Assembly: GCA_900618425.1 (NCBI GenBank)
Contig: UZAN01042045.1
Location: 9,274 to 26,663, forward strand
Source of the DNA: Echinostoma caproni
Lineage: Eukaryota; Platyhelminthes; Trematoda; Plagiorchiida; Echinostomatidae
Direction of reading: 5' to 3'
Length of the DNA stretch: 17,390 nt
The position numbers and the translations under genes were made by a program. The notes beneath the pieces are model-generated. The model saw nothing but the letters and a program-made list of their open reading frames with translations. It was not told the DNA's origin and did no database searches. Below, piece by piece: positions 8,747-17,140 of the stretch; position 1 is the stretch's first letter, and each line of letters opens with the position of its first letter.

Positions 8747-10826
8747 GTCTTCGCATTCGAAGCCTTCATCTCTGCTTTACCACCCATATGTACCATGCCA
8801 TCGTATCACCACATCCATGTTCCCAGGAAAACATCTACCGGCTACCAATGGAGATTTCATTTCCCTGGCTTATTGTAATGTCACACCCATCGAGTCAGTC
8901 GATTCGAACAAACTGGTTCTCAACCCCACGTACAAGGAAACAATGCCTTATGGGTTGTGTAACCGTGTCAGTTGTTGAACACGCTGACTCATATTCTAAT
9001 CAGGAAATGTTCACTCAAACCGATCTACTGTGAGTTGAAAATCTCAACCGTTGGGTGACATAATGCGATATTCCACCTAAGTTTCTTACTGATTAGTTTT
9101 AGCTTTTAGCTTTCTATTCCCATCAAATATTCCGAGGTGTTTTCATTCATAATTTGCTCCGATAGGCCTTGGTATTGAGACAAAGTATATTCAACCAAGT
9201 ATCCACTGGGATTGGTTTAACATAACTTGCCTATTTTAACACCCAACACCTCGTAGCTACCTTCCCCCTAAAAAAAAGAAATCATCAGATTTTGCCCCGC
9301 ATCTTGCTTGCTTGAGCGGTTTTGCTTGTGCAAAGCTGAATACTGAACTGTACGCGAGAGAAATGGATCTGTAGGCAAGATGCAAAGCACACTTACACTT
9401 ATAGCCGTGACGTATCCTGGTAGGCCATTTTCAATTGAATGTTCGGAACTTGAACGTGTTTGGAATTTAAGATATGTTGTTATAAGAAGAACAAAGGAAA
9501 CGCATGTTTGGAAAAGAAATCGCTCACGATGAGATTAAGTTATTCCACCTAGAGACACAGCATTATTGGTAATTGCTAAGAGATATGTATTATTACGATA
9601 TAGAATTTTTATTGCATAAGGTAGAAAGAGAGGCTGTAATGTTTTCTAATCTATGGGGATCTATGTTGTGGTCATGAGAATCGATCATCAAGGTTATCCA
9701 ACTGTTAGGTGACAACATGCTATCCGCATCGATTACCAGTTCGCTGCTTTAAGGGTGGTGCTTTGAAATGCCACTATCTTCCCCCCCCCCGCTGTTTCGT
9801 TTCTCTGGCGAAGCTTGTTTTTCTGGAGCATTTTTATCTGACCAGAGTGGTTCATTTGTTATTAGTTAATGAAATACGAATAAATTGCAAATTATTGTTT
9901 GAATCATTATAATTGTATGGCCAATGTGCACTTAAATCCAGGAGCAATAAAGTAAACCGCTGCAAAAATCAACTGATTGCATACATATATGTTAAAAAAC
10001 AGCAACACAATCTTTCAAATCAACAGACAATTTACATAACTGACGTTATACAAACGTGAATTCCCTCATCTTTCACCCCTCTTTCCTTCCTCTTCAATCA
10101 GTCTGCCATCAAAACAAATCCTGCGACTTTGTGCGAGTGATTTGATAAAAGAAGAAACACTCAATTTGGATCGATTATTTTACAATCTGGCGAGCGAACC
10201 TCTACTAGCTAAAGAAGCAGGTTTGAGACAGGAACTTTTTCATCCATACCCTTTAACTTGTCCCATATGTTGAATCCAATCAACAACATCTCGTGGTGTG
10301 GCTCTACTGGNTAAAAATGCTTCATTTCTGTGTTCTGATCACTTTGGTAGCCCCAGAAATAGGTTGCTTTGTTCTAATCGTCTGCATTGTCCACGCAGCT
10401 TTGTGTGGATTTTGGCTACATTTAAACTAAGCATGTATTTCACGGAATAAATGCACCAGCTCCTGCGTAAACGACAGACCGGGTTTGTCTTTTTCATTCT
10501 TCACCCGCACAAGTGCACTTTGGTTCGGCTCATACAAAAATTAACCTTGCACGTTTATGCAGCTGTTTCGATCGCTGTCCTTCGGTGGCTTACTTGGATG
10601 TAAGAGTGTTGAGTATTGCAGTAGGAACCTACGAGTAGCAACCGTAGGCTAGAGATATACAATGTAGTTAAACTGAACTGGCGAAGAAAACGGAACGATC
10701 AAATAAGCTATCGTTCCTGTTGACCACACTCTGCCACATCGGCTAGTGTCTCTAATCGTTGCTTAGATTGATCCCGAGGTTCCCAACCGGGAGGCCAAAC
10801 AACAGGCCCCCACGCTCAAATCTTAG
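8747..10826 (+). CDS. Candidate four-exon gene, 3' part, function unknown
   Basis: Four exons chain in phase: 8747-9029, 10102-10220, 10514-10599 and 10767-10826, ending in TAG at 10824-10826; about 181 residues. The acceptor before 10102 follows more than 30 bases of pyrimidine-rich sequence. The donors are GTGAGT (9030), GTTTGAG (10221, weak) and GTAAGA (10600). Pieces include SNQEMFTQTDL, then LPSKQILRLCASDLIKEE and LDRLFYNLASEPLLAKEA, then HTKINLARLCSCFDRC, then IDPEVPNREAKQQAPTLKS at the C terminus. The second exon is leucine-rich and helix-like. The first exon needs an upstream exon ending in phase 1. Alternatives: a second frame across 8715-8978 also reads like coding; reading through the donor at 10221 gives another end, TCPIC, stopping near 10270. 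AATAAA motifs lie at 11019 and 11097. No family is recognised. Confidence 0.4.
9781..9790. repeat. Run of ten C
   Basis: A homopolymer inside the 1072-base intron 9030-10101. That intron otherwise holds no feature I can support. Confidence 0.9.
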
Positions 10827-10913
10827 TAGTAGCATTAGTAGCGGTATTAATATGCATGTCTATTCCATATCTCTCGATATGTTTTGTTCCTCGTAAAATT
10901 CATATGTATGCAG

Positions 10914-11231
10914 CCCGATGGAATACCTGTCTGAGAAAACAAAGGGTTTTCGGTGAAATGATTTTTGTGGTAAACATTTGTTCTCTTGGCTATAGCAACA
11001 CAATCCAAATGTTATCCAAATAAATGTGAATGATTCACCTTTGTTTATTTCATTTCGTAAAGCTGTTTGGTGTGCGTTCTAGTGCTCTGTTTGGGAAATA
11101 AACCCTTTATCAGTCTTATCGAAAAACAAATAGATTCTGTGTCAACAGCTCACAAGCCGATCGGAATAGAAAAAGTAAAGGTTCAACAAGGAGCCGTCAA
11201 ATCTACGATTCATTGCATTCAATCTAGTTAA
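10914..11231 (+). CDS. Candidate small two-exon gene (50 aa), unknown
   Basis: After the acceptor ending at 10913, ATG 10918 opens MEYLSEKTKGF and reaches a donor (CG/GTGAAA) at 10953. The second exon starts at 11114 after an acceptor (aaccctttatcag) and reads LIEKQIDSVSTAHKPIGIEK, then VKVQQGAVKSTIHCIQSS, to TAA 11229-11231. The phases match, with CG+T coding Arg at the join. The same frame resumes after the TAA (next entry). The model lies 88 bases behind the preceding gene's stop, so it could be an alternative 3' part or 3' untranslated region of it. Lysine- and serine-rich; unrecognised. Confidence 0.25.
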
Positions 11232-11234
11232 ACA

Positions 11235-11393
11235 ATGACAATCGGTAATAAGATTGGTTCTGACGACCCCGAGCCTTGGACGTTTGACACAATCCAAACG
11301 GTGTATGGTCCGATGAACTTAATTGCGATTATTACACTCCGCCTCCGTTGCATTGTGGGTCAAACTTCGGCTAGTCACACGATCCGGTTGTAA
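11235..11393 (+). CDS. 52-codon frame in line with the preceding exon
   Basis: ATG 11235 to TAA 11391-11393 reads MTIGNKIGSDDPEPWTF and then VYGPMNLIAIITLRLRCIV. It is in the same frame as the exon at 11114-11231, separated only by that stop and one codon. Without the TAA, one frame would be open for about 93 codons. That suggests a recent nonsense change, a read-through or coincidence. Confidence 0.2.
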   Translation: MTIGNKIGSDDPEPWTFDTIQTVYGPMNLIAIITLRLRCIVGQTSASHTIRL

Positions 11394-12008
11394 ATCCTTC
11401 AAGAAAATCCACCTACTTGGTCTAGTCAATCCAGAAGTCCAGTCTAGTCTGATTTCTTTATGTTAAAGGTTGTTTTACCGTGAATTGTTTAGCACAGTTT
11501 GCGCTGCAAAGCGTGTGAAACTTAATGGTGATAATAATAATGATAATTTGTTTGTGTCAAGAATCTCGCTGATTAAAACGGCTGATTTATGAATTTGCCA
11601 TTCTAAGTTTGTACTTCATGATGATGCTTGACCCTAGCTGATGCGCGTATAATGTACAAACTGCTTCCAGTCATTTCCTTGTTCTGTTGTTGTGAACTGT
11701 ACTGGTTTTTGTCACTGGAAGTTGATGATGGTGAATTGTGATTAGAAGATTGATATGGGGCCAACAGCGATACTTTTCAATTAATTGTCACGGGAGATAT
11801 GGACCATTTCTAATTCTTCGGCTTCATTCCCACAATCAGTCTGCAGCTAATGGTTACTGGGGGAAACTAATTCTTTGTTTTTCTCCTATTCGTTTACTTC
11901 CTTCTATTTAATATTAATCATAGTATCGACTTACGGAAAAGAGGTGGTGTGATTGGGAAACAACCATTTAAAAGACTGCTATTGGAGATATAGATTAGCG
12001 GAAAGTTG
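11394..12008. other. No gene seen
   Basis: AT-rich spacer with short GATAATAATAATGATAAT and GATGATGGTGA tracts (about 11528 and 11722). The part next to 12009 may be the body of the minus-strand retroposon whose head lies at 12009-12072. Confidence 0.4.
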
Positions 12009-12072
12009 GCGTGGATCGAACACGACCTTTGGGTAGATATATCAGCTACTTTAATTGCTTAACCACCACCGC
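12009..12072 (-). mobile_element. tRNA-like SINE head (minus strand)
   Basis: Read on the minus strand, the sequence starts with gtggttaagcaattaaagta and ends with ggtcgtgttcgatccacgcc. The second part is a near-perfect T-arm: GTGTTCGATCC matches the Pol III box B consensus (GGTTCGANNCC), and CGTG pairs with CACG. The first part resembles a D-arm and box A, but degenerate. Spacing between the boxes fits a tRNA-derived promoter. It lies head to head with the LINE fragment on the other strand. A functional tRNA is unlikely, as the acceptor stem does not close. Confidence 0.5.
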
Positions 12073-12105
12073 CACCTCACACTTATTTCTTTAGTGTTAT
12101 CCATC

Positions 12106-12649
12106 ACGGATGAAAAGTCACCTCGCATACAAAAAGCCCGATTGGTACTTACCAACCTGAGACATCTGCAAAGGGTCGAGTATATGCTGCGGTAGCTTTA
12201 CCATACGGCCCGAAAACTTGACCATTAAGAAAACAGGAATAAGATAGACTGCTGGTGTTCGAATATCGCTGCCTAAGCAGTATTGCACGAATCTGGTGCG
12301 GCGACCGGACGAGCAGTGCTGAGGTTAGACGCAGAGCTTTAGGTAATCACGGTTTTCCACTGGAGCAAGTGGTCGATTTCCATTGATCAAGTTGGTTGGG
12401 CCTGTGTTAAGCATGTCACCAAATAGGTTGACATGCCGCGCGCTGTTCGCCGAGGTGAATAGTGAGCGGAAAAAAGCTAAGGGTGATCAAAATAAGACCT
12501 GGTATGAGGGTATGAAAACCTATGCCAGGAGACTCGGTCGCATAGGTCGCGCTAGGCTCCTGGACGGGATCATTGTAATCAATGAATGGTTATATAGTCT
12601 GACTGATATAGCTGGGAGTCGTAAGCAGTGGCGAAATAAGATAATATAA
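12106..12649 (+). mobile_element. Decayed RTE-type non-LTR retrotransposon, C-terminal part
   Basis: The translation follows the C-terminal region of RTE/SR2-like flatworm retrotransposon polyproteins, downstream of the reverse transcriptase core. In order: ITDEKSPRIQKARLVLTNLR (about 12106-12165), RVYAAVALPYGPKT (about 12176), LLVFEYRCLSSIARIW and EVRRRALGNHGF (about 12254-12350), then RLTCRALFAEVNSERKKAKG, GRARLLDGI and SRKQWRNKI (12427-12645). The last block is an 88-codon open frame (12383-12649) ending in TAA. Frames switch between blocks, stops interrupt them, and a short segment after the NLRHLQR motif appears deleted, so the copy is dead. Known RTE elements are about 3 kb, so only the 3' end is present, as is usual for 5'-truncated copies. 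Confidence 0.8.
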
Positions 12650-12792
12650 TGAATGCTGCTCTCCGTTCTACACTTTCGTTACTATTTCATAGCCGGACGA
12701 TAGCAATCCAAATCAGTGCAGTTGGTTATTGGTTGTGCAAAGCTGTGACTGACAGACGAAGTTCTCTACCCTTTTACTCACTGATTTCTCAG
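12650..12792. other. Possible 3' tail of the LINE fragment
   Basis: The bases after the TAA contain no long simple tail. An open frame from 12649 to 12945 passes through, overlapping the candidate exon that starts at 12793. The element's 3' end is not visible. Confidence 0.2.
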
Positions 12793-14632
12793 CATAACGT
12801 TGGATACTGTTCCGCTTTTTATCTACCCTACTTCAGGTCTACCGCTAGTCGGTCCACGTTGAAGTCGGACACTCTCTGGTCTCCAGATAAGGAGTATATT
12901 GTTCCACGGTACCTAGTTTTGGTTTGTTTACACCGTGTCAGATGATCGAACCTCTTCTTCGGTCAGGAGGAGCAGATCAATCAGCTGCAACAGTGATTCG
13001 GTGTAACCATTGCACCAAATTGCCCACAGCACGTTTTGGTTGTTATTCACGTACATTGAAAATATAGACATAACGCCAATTTCATTCAGTGTTCTCATGA
13101 GGTCTCGGTGTGTTTGTGATTGTCTGTGTTACTCTGATTAGACTGAAATCATCTGCACTCATCAACAGAAACGCTCTTATTCCCAGTTTTTATTTTCTCT
13201 ATAGTGAATGATTCTCGATTTACAACTAACCTCGGGCGAAAAGTCACTAGGGAAGTAGTTGCAGATTACCAAATGATTTTATTTTATGGAGTGGAGTTTC
13301 GTCATGTATCGAGCCAATTAAACGTGAACTGCAAAGCTCGGAAGCACTGCACAATTGTTTTGAACTGTTTGAGCACCATCAATAGTGCGAATCTATCGAC
13401 CCAACTGGTATGCTTGTATTTCGAATCTAAAAGCTGCTAAAGTTGAGAACAAACAAGTGTGCAACAAGCCTTAGTGGACTGGGGAATCTGTTCAACATAA
13501 TAATGATACGCCTGTTATTGGGTTGTCCAAGATTATGATCTTCGATTTTCCGCTGTTCTTCTTTGAGGATTTGCTCACCGCTGTGCATTTTCTATTTCTA
13601 TCGTAAATCAATGAAAATAAAAGCGTATTTATGTGGAAGCAACATCCCCACAGCGTACTTACCAACCGAAGCTCGTGTGATTGTACAGATTAGTCCTCTT
13701 TGTCCTTGTCGATTTCCCAGTATTTTTGCACCACTTGGCATCTCTTTCTTCCTTGTTTAATGTGTGTTGATAACGCGTCAAATTACACCACCACCATCAA
13801 CTATGACTCGTGTCTGAAAATGCACTGTCAGTTCCCGTAGATCATGCTAGTCAATAATCCAGTTTTCACATAGTGCAATCCAGCCTTCCAGATCTTGTAT
13901 GTATACGATATTCGGGCGGAATCCGTCAAGAGTATCGGTTTTATGTCAAAATCATCCAACCACGTACAATCCTCTGATTGTTTCAGCAAAGTTGTTTTGG
14001 TGAAATCATCCTTTTGGAATATCAGTTTTACAGTTCTATGAATACACTGAACTTCGCCATGTACAGAGCTAACGGTTTGATTAACTACCCGGTGATCAAG
14101 TGGATAGTGTGGTTGCCTACTATTTATAACGTCTCGGGTTCTATCCTCGATGTATTCGCTCGCTGATGAGACCCAACCAAGTCGAAATAGCTGTGCTTTC
14201 CAGCTTATGATTTATCGGCAAGTAATCGGAAGCAGTTTTATGAAAACGCTAAAATCGGTAACAGTTCACACCCATTTTCTTTTCCATCTCAGTTTATATC
14301 TAACAGGAGTACGGATATGGTCGCCAGCCATGTTCGATGGTGAATGCTTATTGAAGGTAGAATGCCTCAGAGCGAATATAAAAAAAAGCGTTCCGGAAAC
14401 CTACGCAGTGGATCATAGAGAGACAGTAAGAGGTAAACATTAGCTGTTTGAGATGTCGAAAATCACTTGAGGCGCAAACCTGAGAACTACTGAGAACGAA
14501 GCGACAAGTAAAAAAATAATTTTTCTCGGTAACCGGTTTCCCCAATAATGAGACGGACTTGCAGACGGCGCTCTTGATCATGAAATCGAATCCTATGCAG
14601 TTAGAACAACAAGCAAAAGAACGAGACCATGA
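12793..14632 (+). CDS. Candidate five-exon gene, unknown function, with a retroposon in an intron
   Basis: Exons 13205-13407, 13987-14060, 14293-14432 and 14565-14632 chain in phase and end in TGA at 14630-14632 (160 residues). An earlier exon, 12793-12934, fits in phase but its donor (CACC/GTGTCA) is only fair. The acceptors before 12793 (actcactgatttctcag), 13205 (ttttattttctctatag), 13987 (ctctgattgtttcag) and 14293 (ttcttttccatctcag) are strong. The donors at 13408 (GTATGC) and 14433 (AGAG/GTAAAC) are good; the one at 14061 (GTACAG) is weak. Pieces: RKVTREVVADYQMILFYGVE, KARKHCTIVLNCLSTINS, LYLTGVRIWSPAMFDGECLL, SVPETYAVDHRETVR, and a basic end, ESYAVRTTSKRTRP. No family is recognised. 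The hammerhead retroposon lies within intron 14061-14292, on the same strand. Confidence 0.4.
14091..14160 (+). mobile_element. tRNA-like head of a hammerhead retroposon
   Basis: GGTGATCAAGTGGATAG (14091-14107) resembles the D-arm and box A of a tRNA. GGTTCTATCC (14137-14146) resembles box B (GGTTCGANNCC). The distance between them is that of a tRNA-derived Pol III promoter. The hammerhead core begins 17 bases after box B. This order, a Pol III head followed by a hammerhead, is known from the schistosome Sm-alpha retroposons. The copy is degenerate. Confidence 0.6.
14163..14200 (+). ncRNA. Hammerhead ribozyme motif (retroposon-borne)
   Basis: The core CTGATGA (14163-14169) is followed by hairpin II, GACC-caacca-AGTC (14170-14183; three pairs and one mismatch), then GAAA (14184-14187), then hairpin III TAGCtgtGCTT (AGC pairs with GCT), then UC at 14199-14200 as the predicted cleavage position. 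All invariant core bases are intact. The loop of hairpin II (CAACCA) resembles the CAAATA of schistosome hammerheads. Stem I is weak here: only C14201 with G14162 pairs at the core, plus a short distal CGAT/ATCG pairing. The type I topology and self-cleavage are inferred. Confidence 0.65.
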
Positions 14633-14742
14633 TTCGCATGGCTACCATATTAGGTGGGAATATGCAGTCAACGTGAAATAGAAATCACGTGTTCAGACTG
14701 TTGGGACTTGTCTGGTTATACTCACGTGACTGATAATTTCAG

Positions 14743-14952
14743 CGGATTCATACATACATGCCTTGGTCTTTCTATCTGTTGTTCGGTTATGGTGGAAGCG
14801 TTTCGTTCGCTTTGTTTGTCACACGGCTGTTCACGGGATTAGTGTTCAATTCAATTCAGTTTATTTGCGATGCAGCAGGTTTTCTTGTGTGGTCTTCACG
14901 TTGTCTGATTGCATGTTATCCTTCAGCAGTGTTACGTTATACAGAAAATTAA
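14743..14952 (+). CDS. Candidate membrane-protein exon with two hydrophobic segments
   Basis: After an acceptor (gtgactgataatttcag) ending at 14742, the frame runs 69 codons to TAA 14950-14952; an ATG lies at 14758. It reads MPWSFYLLFGYGGSVSFALF, then VTRLFTGLVFNSIQFI, then DAAGFLVWSSRCLIACYPS. The two hydrophobic stretches could be membrane helices. Another frame in the same DNA (14763-15023) is also open and also hydrophobic, because the DNA is T-rich, so this may be composition only. No phase-matched neighbour was found. Confidence 0.2.
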   Translation, partial: RIHTYMPWSFYLLFGYGGSVSFALFVTRLFTGLVFNSIQFICDAAGFLVWSSRCLIACYPSAVLRYTEN

Positions 14953-15629
14953 GTTCTGAACAAATAAGGAGTATTTTATATCAGGAATGCCCTCGTGAGA
15001 CGTGTTTCCTGTATCTATCATGACGCTTTGCTTTTGTTTACGATTAAAAAGCATTTTACTGCACCGATACGCACTAGAATAACCGTTTGGTGGAAAATTC
15101 TACGTAAGAGAAGATGGATCTGCAGCGTATATAAGCAATCGTATGTCACATTTAACTAACCAAATTGATGCCCTTGCGGCTCATAGTATGAATAGACTCC
15201 TCTGGCTAAACCAGCAATGGTCGAACAAAACACCCCAAAACCTAATAGCTGGAAAGGAAAATTTACTTTTAATTGTCACACACTTACTTTGATCACGTCC
15301 AACACAAATGACTCAGAGTGTTGAAAATAGTGGGCATTCATTGTTTCTATCTTTCGATTTAACGCATCTTCTTCCGTTAGAATCAGGTTTTACACCTGAA
15401 TGTTATAAAAGAATTCACCATCGTGATTAAAATTCAGTCACCCTCGCAAAATCACACTGCAAACGTCAATCTGCAGGTTCGTTTGGTTGTTTGGTATCAC
15501 AGTTTAGCCCAATGAAATTATCCCTATTCAGATCCAAAGTCGAACGTCTAACGACTGCACCCGTTTTCTGACGCAGTTGGCGTACACCTAATTCTCGTTT
15601 AAAATAGACTAGTTTTCCACCACCACTAC

Positions 15630-15668
<39 letters not shown>

Positions 15669-16349
15669 CATTACTTTTATTATTATAATTGGTGTTGACG
15701 TTGCGAAACGTTTAGTTTTGTTTTAAGGGTTCGTTGAAAGTTGAAAATTGTTGTGTAATAAATTGGATTTGTTATTTTTTGTTTCATTCTATTTGGAATC
15801 ACTGTTTGCCCGGACTTCGATTAATACGTTTTATTCGTGCAATTGAAAAATGAGTTATTCTCCCGTTAAAATGAGATAAGTCAAAAAGGAGAAGTCCTTT
15901 ATGTGTGTAAAGAGAGTGGTTACTCAGGGACCCCGTTTCACGTATCTTCTGACCATGTGCATTAGTGTTTCCAATCGCAAACTCAGAGCATATTTTTGAG
16001 CTCACTTGTAAAATCCATATACGACTCTCTGTAACTATTAGAGGTGTACATTCATTCACACGCTGATCGTTTTTTGAACGAGCACTTTTCTCGGGTTACA
16101 TTGTGAGTCGCCTACTATTGGGCGCGCTCGATTCCTTTAAATATATATTAAGGTCAAATATATGCGTTAGCCACATATCCTTCTGCGTTCTCTTTACTAC
16201 TAGGGATTTCAATGCTCAAACATCAATACTGCTTTTCTAACTCGTGCACAATGATTAGATCAGTGTTCTACAAATAGCTTGATTCTTGTGTCCCAATTTG
16301 TGAAATATTTGATACCGTTGCATCCTCTACCCTTCCGTTGAGTGTCCAG
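14953..16349. other. Spacer without a convincing gene
   Basis: T-rich intergenic or intronic DNA with the ATT microsatellite at 15631-15690 and an AATAAA at 15757-15762. A minus-strand frame of 86 codons at 15799-16059 lacks splice support. Confidence 0.4.
15631..15690. repeat. ATT trinucleotide microsatellite
   Basis: Nearly thirteen uninterrupted ATT units (15631-15668), then a broken continuation (cattacttttattatta) to about 15690. Confidence 0.95.
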
Positions 16350-16507
16350 TGGATGCTGCAACAATGAGACTACTGGAGCTGCTATGTTTTGCAGAAACTT
16401 TGCCATTACTGGAATACAATTGTCTATGCCACGTTCCACAAGTTGGGTTAGGCAACTGGACACCCAAAGCCGAGGTCGGGAGCAAATTGTATTCAATTGT
16501 GGTCACC
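16342..16507. repeat. Short inverted-repeat pairs
   Basis: GTGTCCAGT near 16342 is the reverse complement of ACTGGACAC near 16455. GGAATACAATTG near 16410 is matched by CAAATTGTATTC near 16484 with one extra base. The arms are not nested, so a single hairpin does not form. Significance is unclear. Confidence 0.4.
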
Positions 16508-16621
16508 AATTGGTGCACAATCTTCATCTTCATCATCATCACACAGAAATATAGTGAAAATTATAGGGGAAATTCATCGTGTATGAAGCAAGTGAAGCGT
16601 GAACTGAAAAATCACTGTTGA
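16350..16621 (+). CDS. Open frames on both strands; coding strand undecided
   Basis: An acceptor-like site ends at 16349. The plus frame that follows is open for 90 codons to TGA 16619-16621 and begins DAATMRLLELLCFAETLPLL. A second plus frame (16342-16554) and two minus frames (16260-16496, 16327-16542) are also open. One minus frame contains KVSAKHSSSSSLIVAASTG. Overlapping open frames in an area poor in stops make any one call unsafe. The end of the 90-codon frame runs into the hammerhead motif at 16618, which argues against it. No family is recognised. Confidence 0.15.
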
Positions 16622-16671
16622 TGAGACCCAGTTAGGTTGAAGCAGCTCTACAGCACTTCCTAGCTTTTCAG
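16604..16671 (+). ncRNA. Second, decayed hammerhead ribozyme motif
   Basis: This copy matches the first: TTGATGAGACCCA here against CTGATGAGACCCA at 14163. Hairpin II is GACC-cagtta-GGTT (16625-16638), four pairs including one G-U. Two core bases are changed: the first C to T (16618) and GAAA to GAAG (16639-16642). Stem I is better kept than in the first copy: CTGAAAA (16604-16610) pairs with TTTTCAG (16665-16671), seven pairs, with an internal loop next to the core. The changed core probably blocks cleavage. No clear tRNA-like head precedes it. Confidence 0.5.
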
Positions 16672-16940
16672 ATCATGCTTTATTTTCTCTATACACGACG
16701 ATTTTCCCTTTGAAATCAAATCAAATTCTTCACTACTGTCATGAGGTGAAACGAACTTCACTCATCTCTGTCGAACTCGCAATGTAAAAGTAGTGAGCGA
16801 GAATATGCAAGGTGAACAGGGTGTGTTGAAGCCGGTGGTGGTGGCGGGGGGTTAGAAGGTGCATCTATAAGGTTATCACACACAGTATACAATCTAATTA
16901 TTCATACATATCTATTAAAACATCATGACTTAATAGAAAG
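16672..16940. other. No gene seen
   Basis: Spacer that contains a G-rich tract (ggtggtggcggggggtt, about 16836-16853). It may include the tail of the retroposon that carries the hammerhead. Confidence 0.3.
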
Positions 16941-17140
16941 TGGTCATTTCAGTTTCAGTTTTCCCAACCATTAACCATGCCTTTTCATGCATCGATTTTA
17001 GTTGTTGTTGTTTTTTTTGATCCCCATTTGGATAGAAGAAACAAAATTGGAATGTTGAGTGCCGAGTTAATGTGAAGATAGAGAATTCATATAGACTACG
17101 GTTGCAAGAGTAATGGGTAGATGCACACGAGCACCGCTGC
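16941..17140 (+). repeat. Dispersed repeat copy 2
   Basis: This is the partner of 7631-7820. It shares CAACCATTAACCATGC (about 16965-16980), CCCCATTTGGATAG (about 17022) and GATGCACACGAGCA (about 17120). In the same reading frame as the 110-codon frame at the other copy, it keeps QPLTM followed by a valine-rich run, but stops after about 42 codons. No terminal repeats or target duplications are seen. Confidence 0.6.

Noticed and set aside
9709..9912. 67-codon plus frame
   Set aside because: It crosses a ten-C homopolymer and lies in the intron between two better exons; no splice support.
10680..10800. Minus-strand tRNA-like box A (GTGGCAGAGTGTGG)
   Set aside because: No box B at the right distance, and the segment is better explained by the exon starting at 10767.
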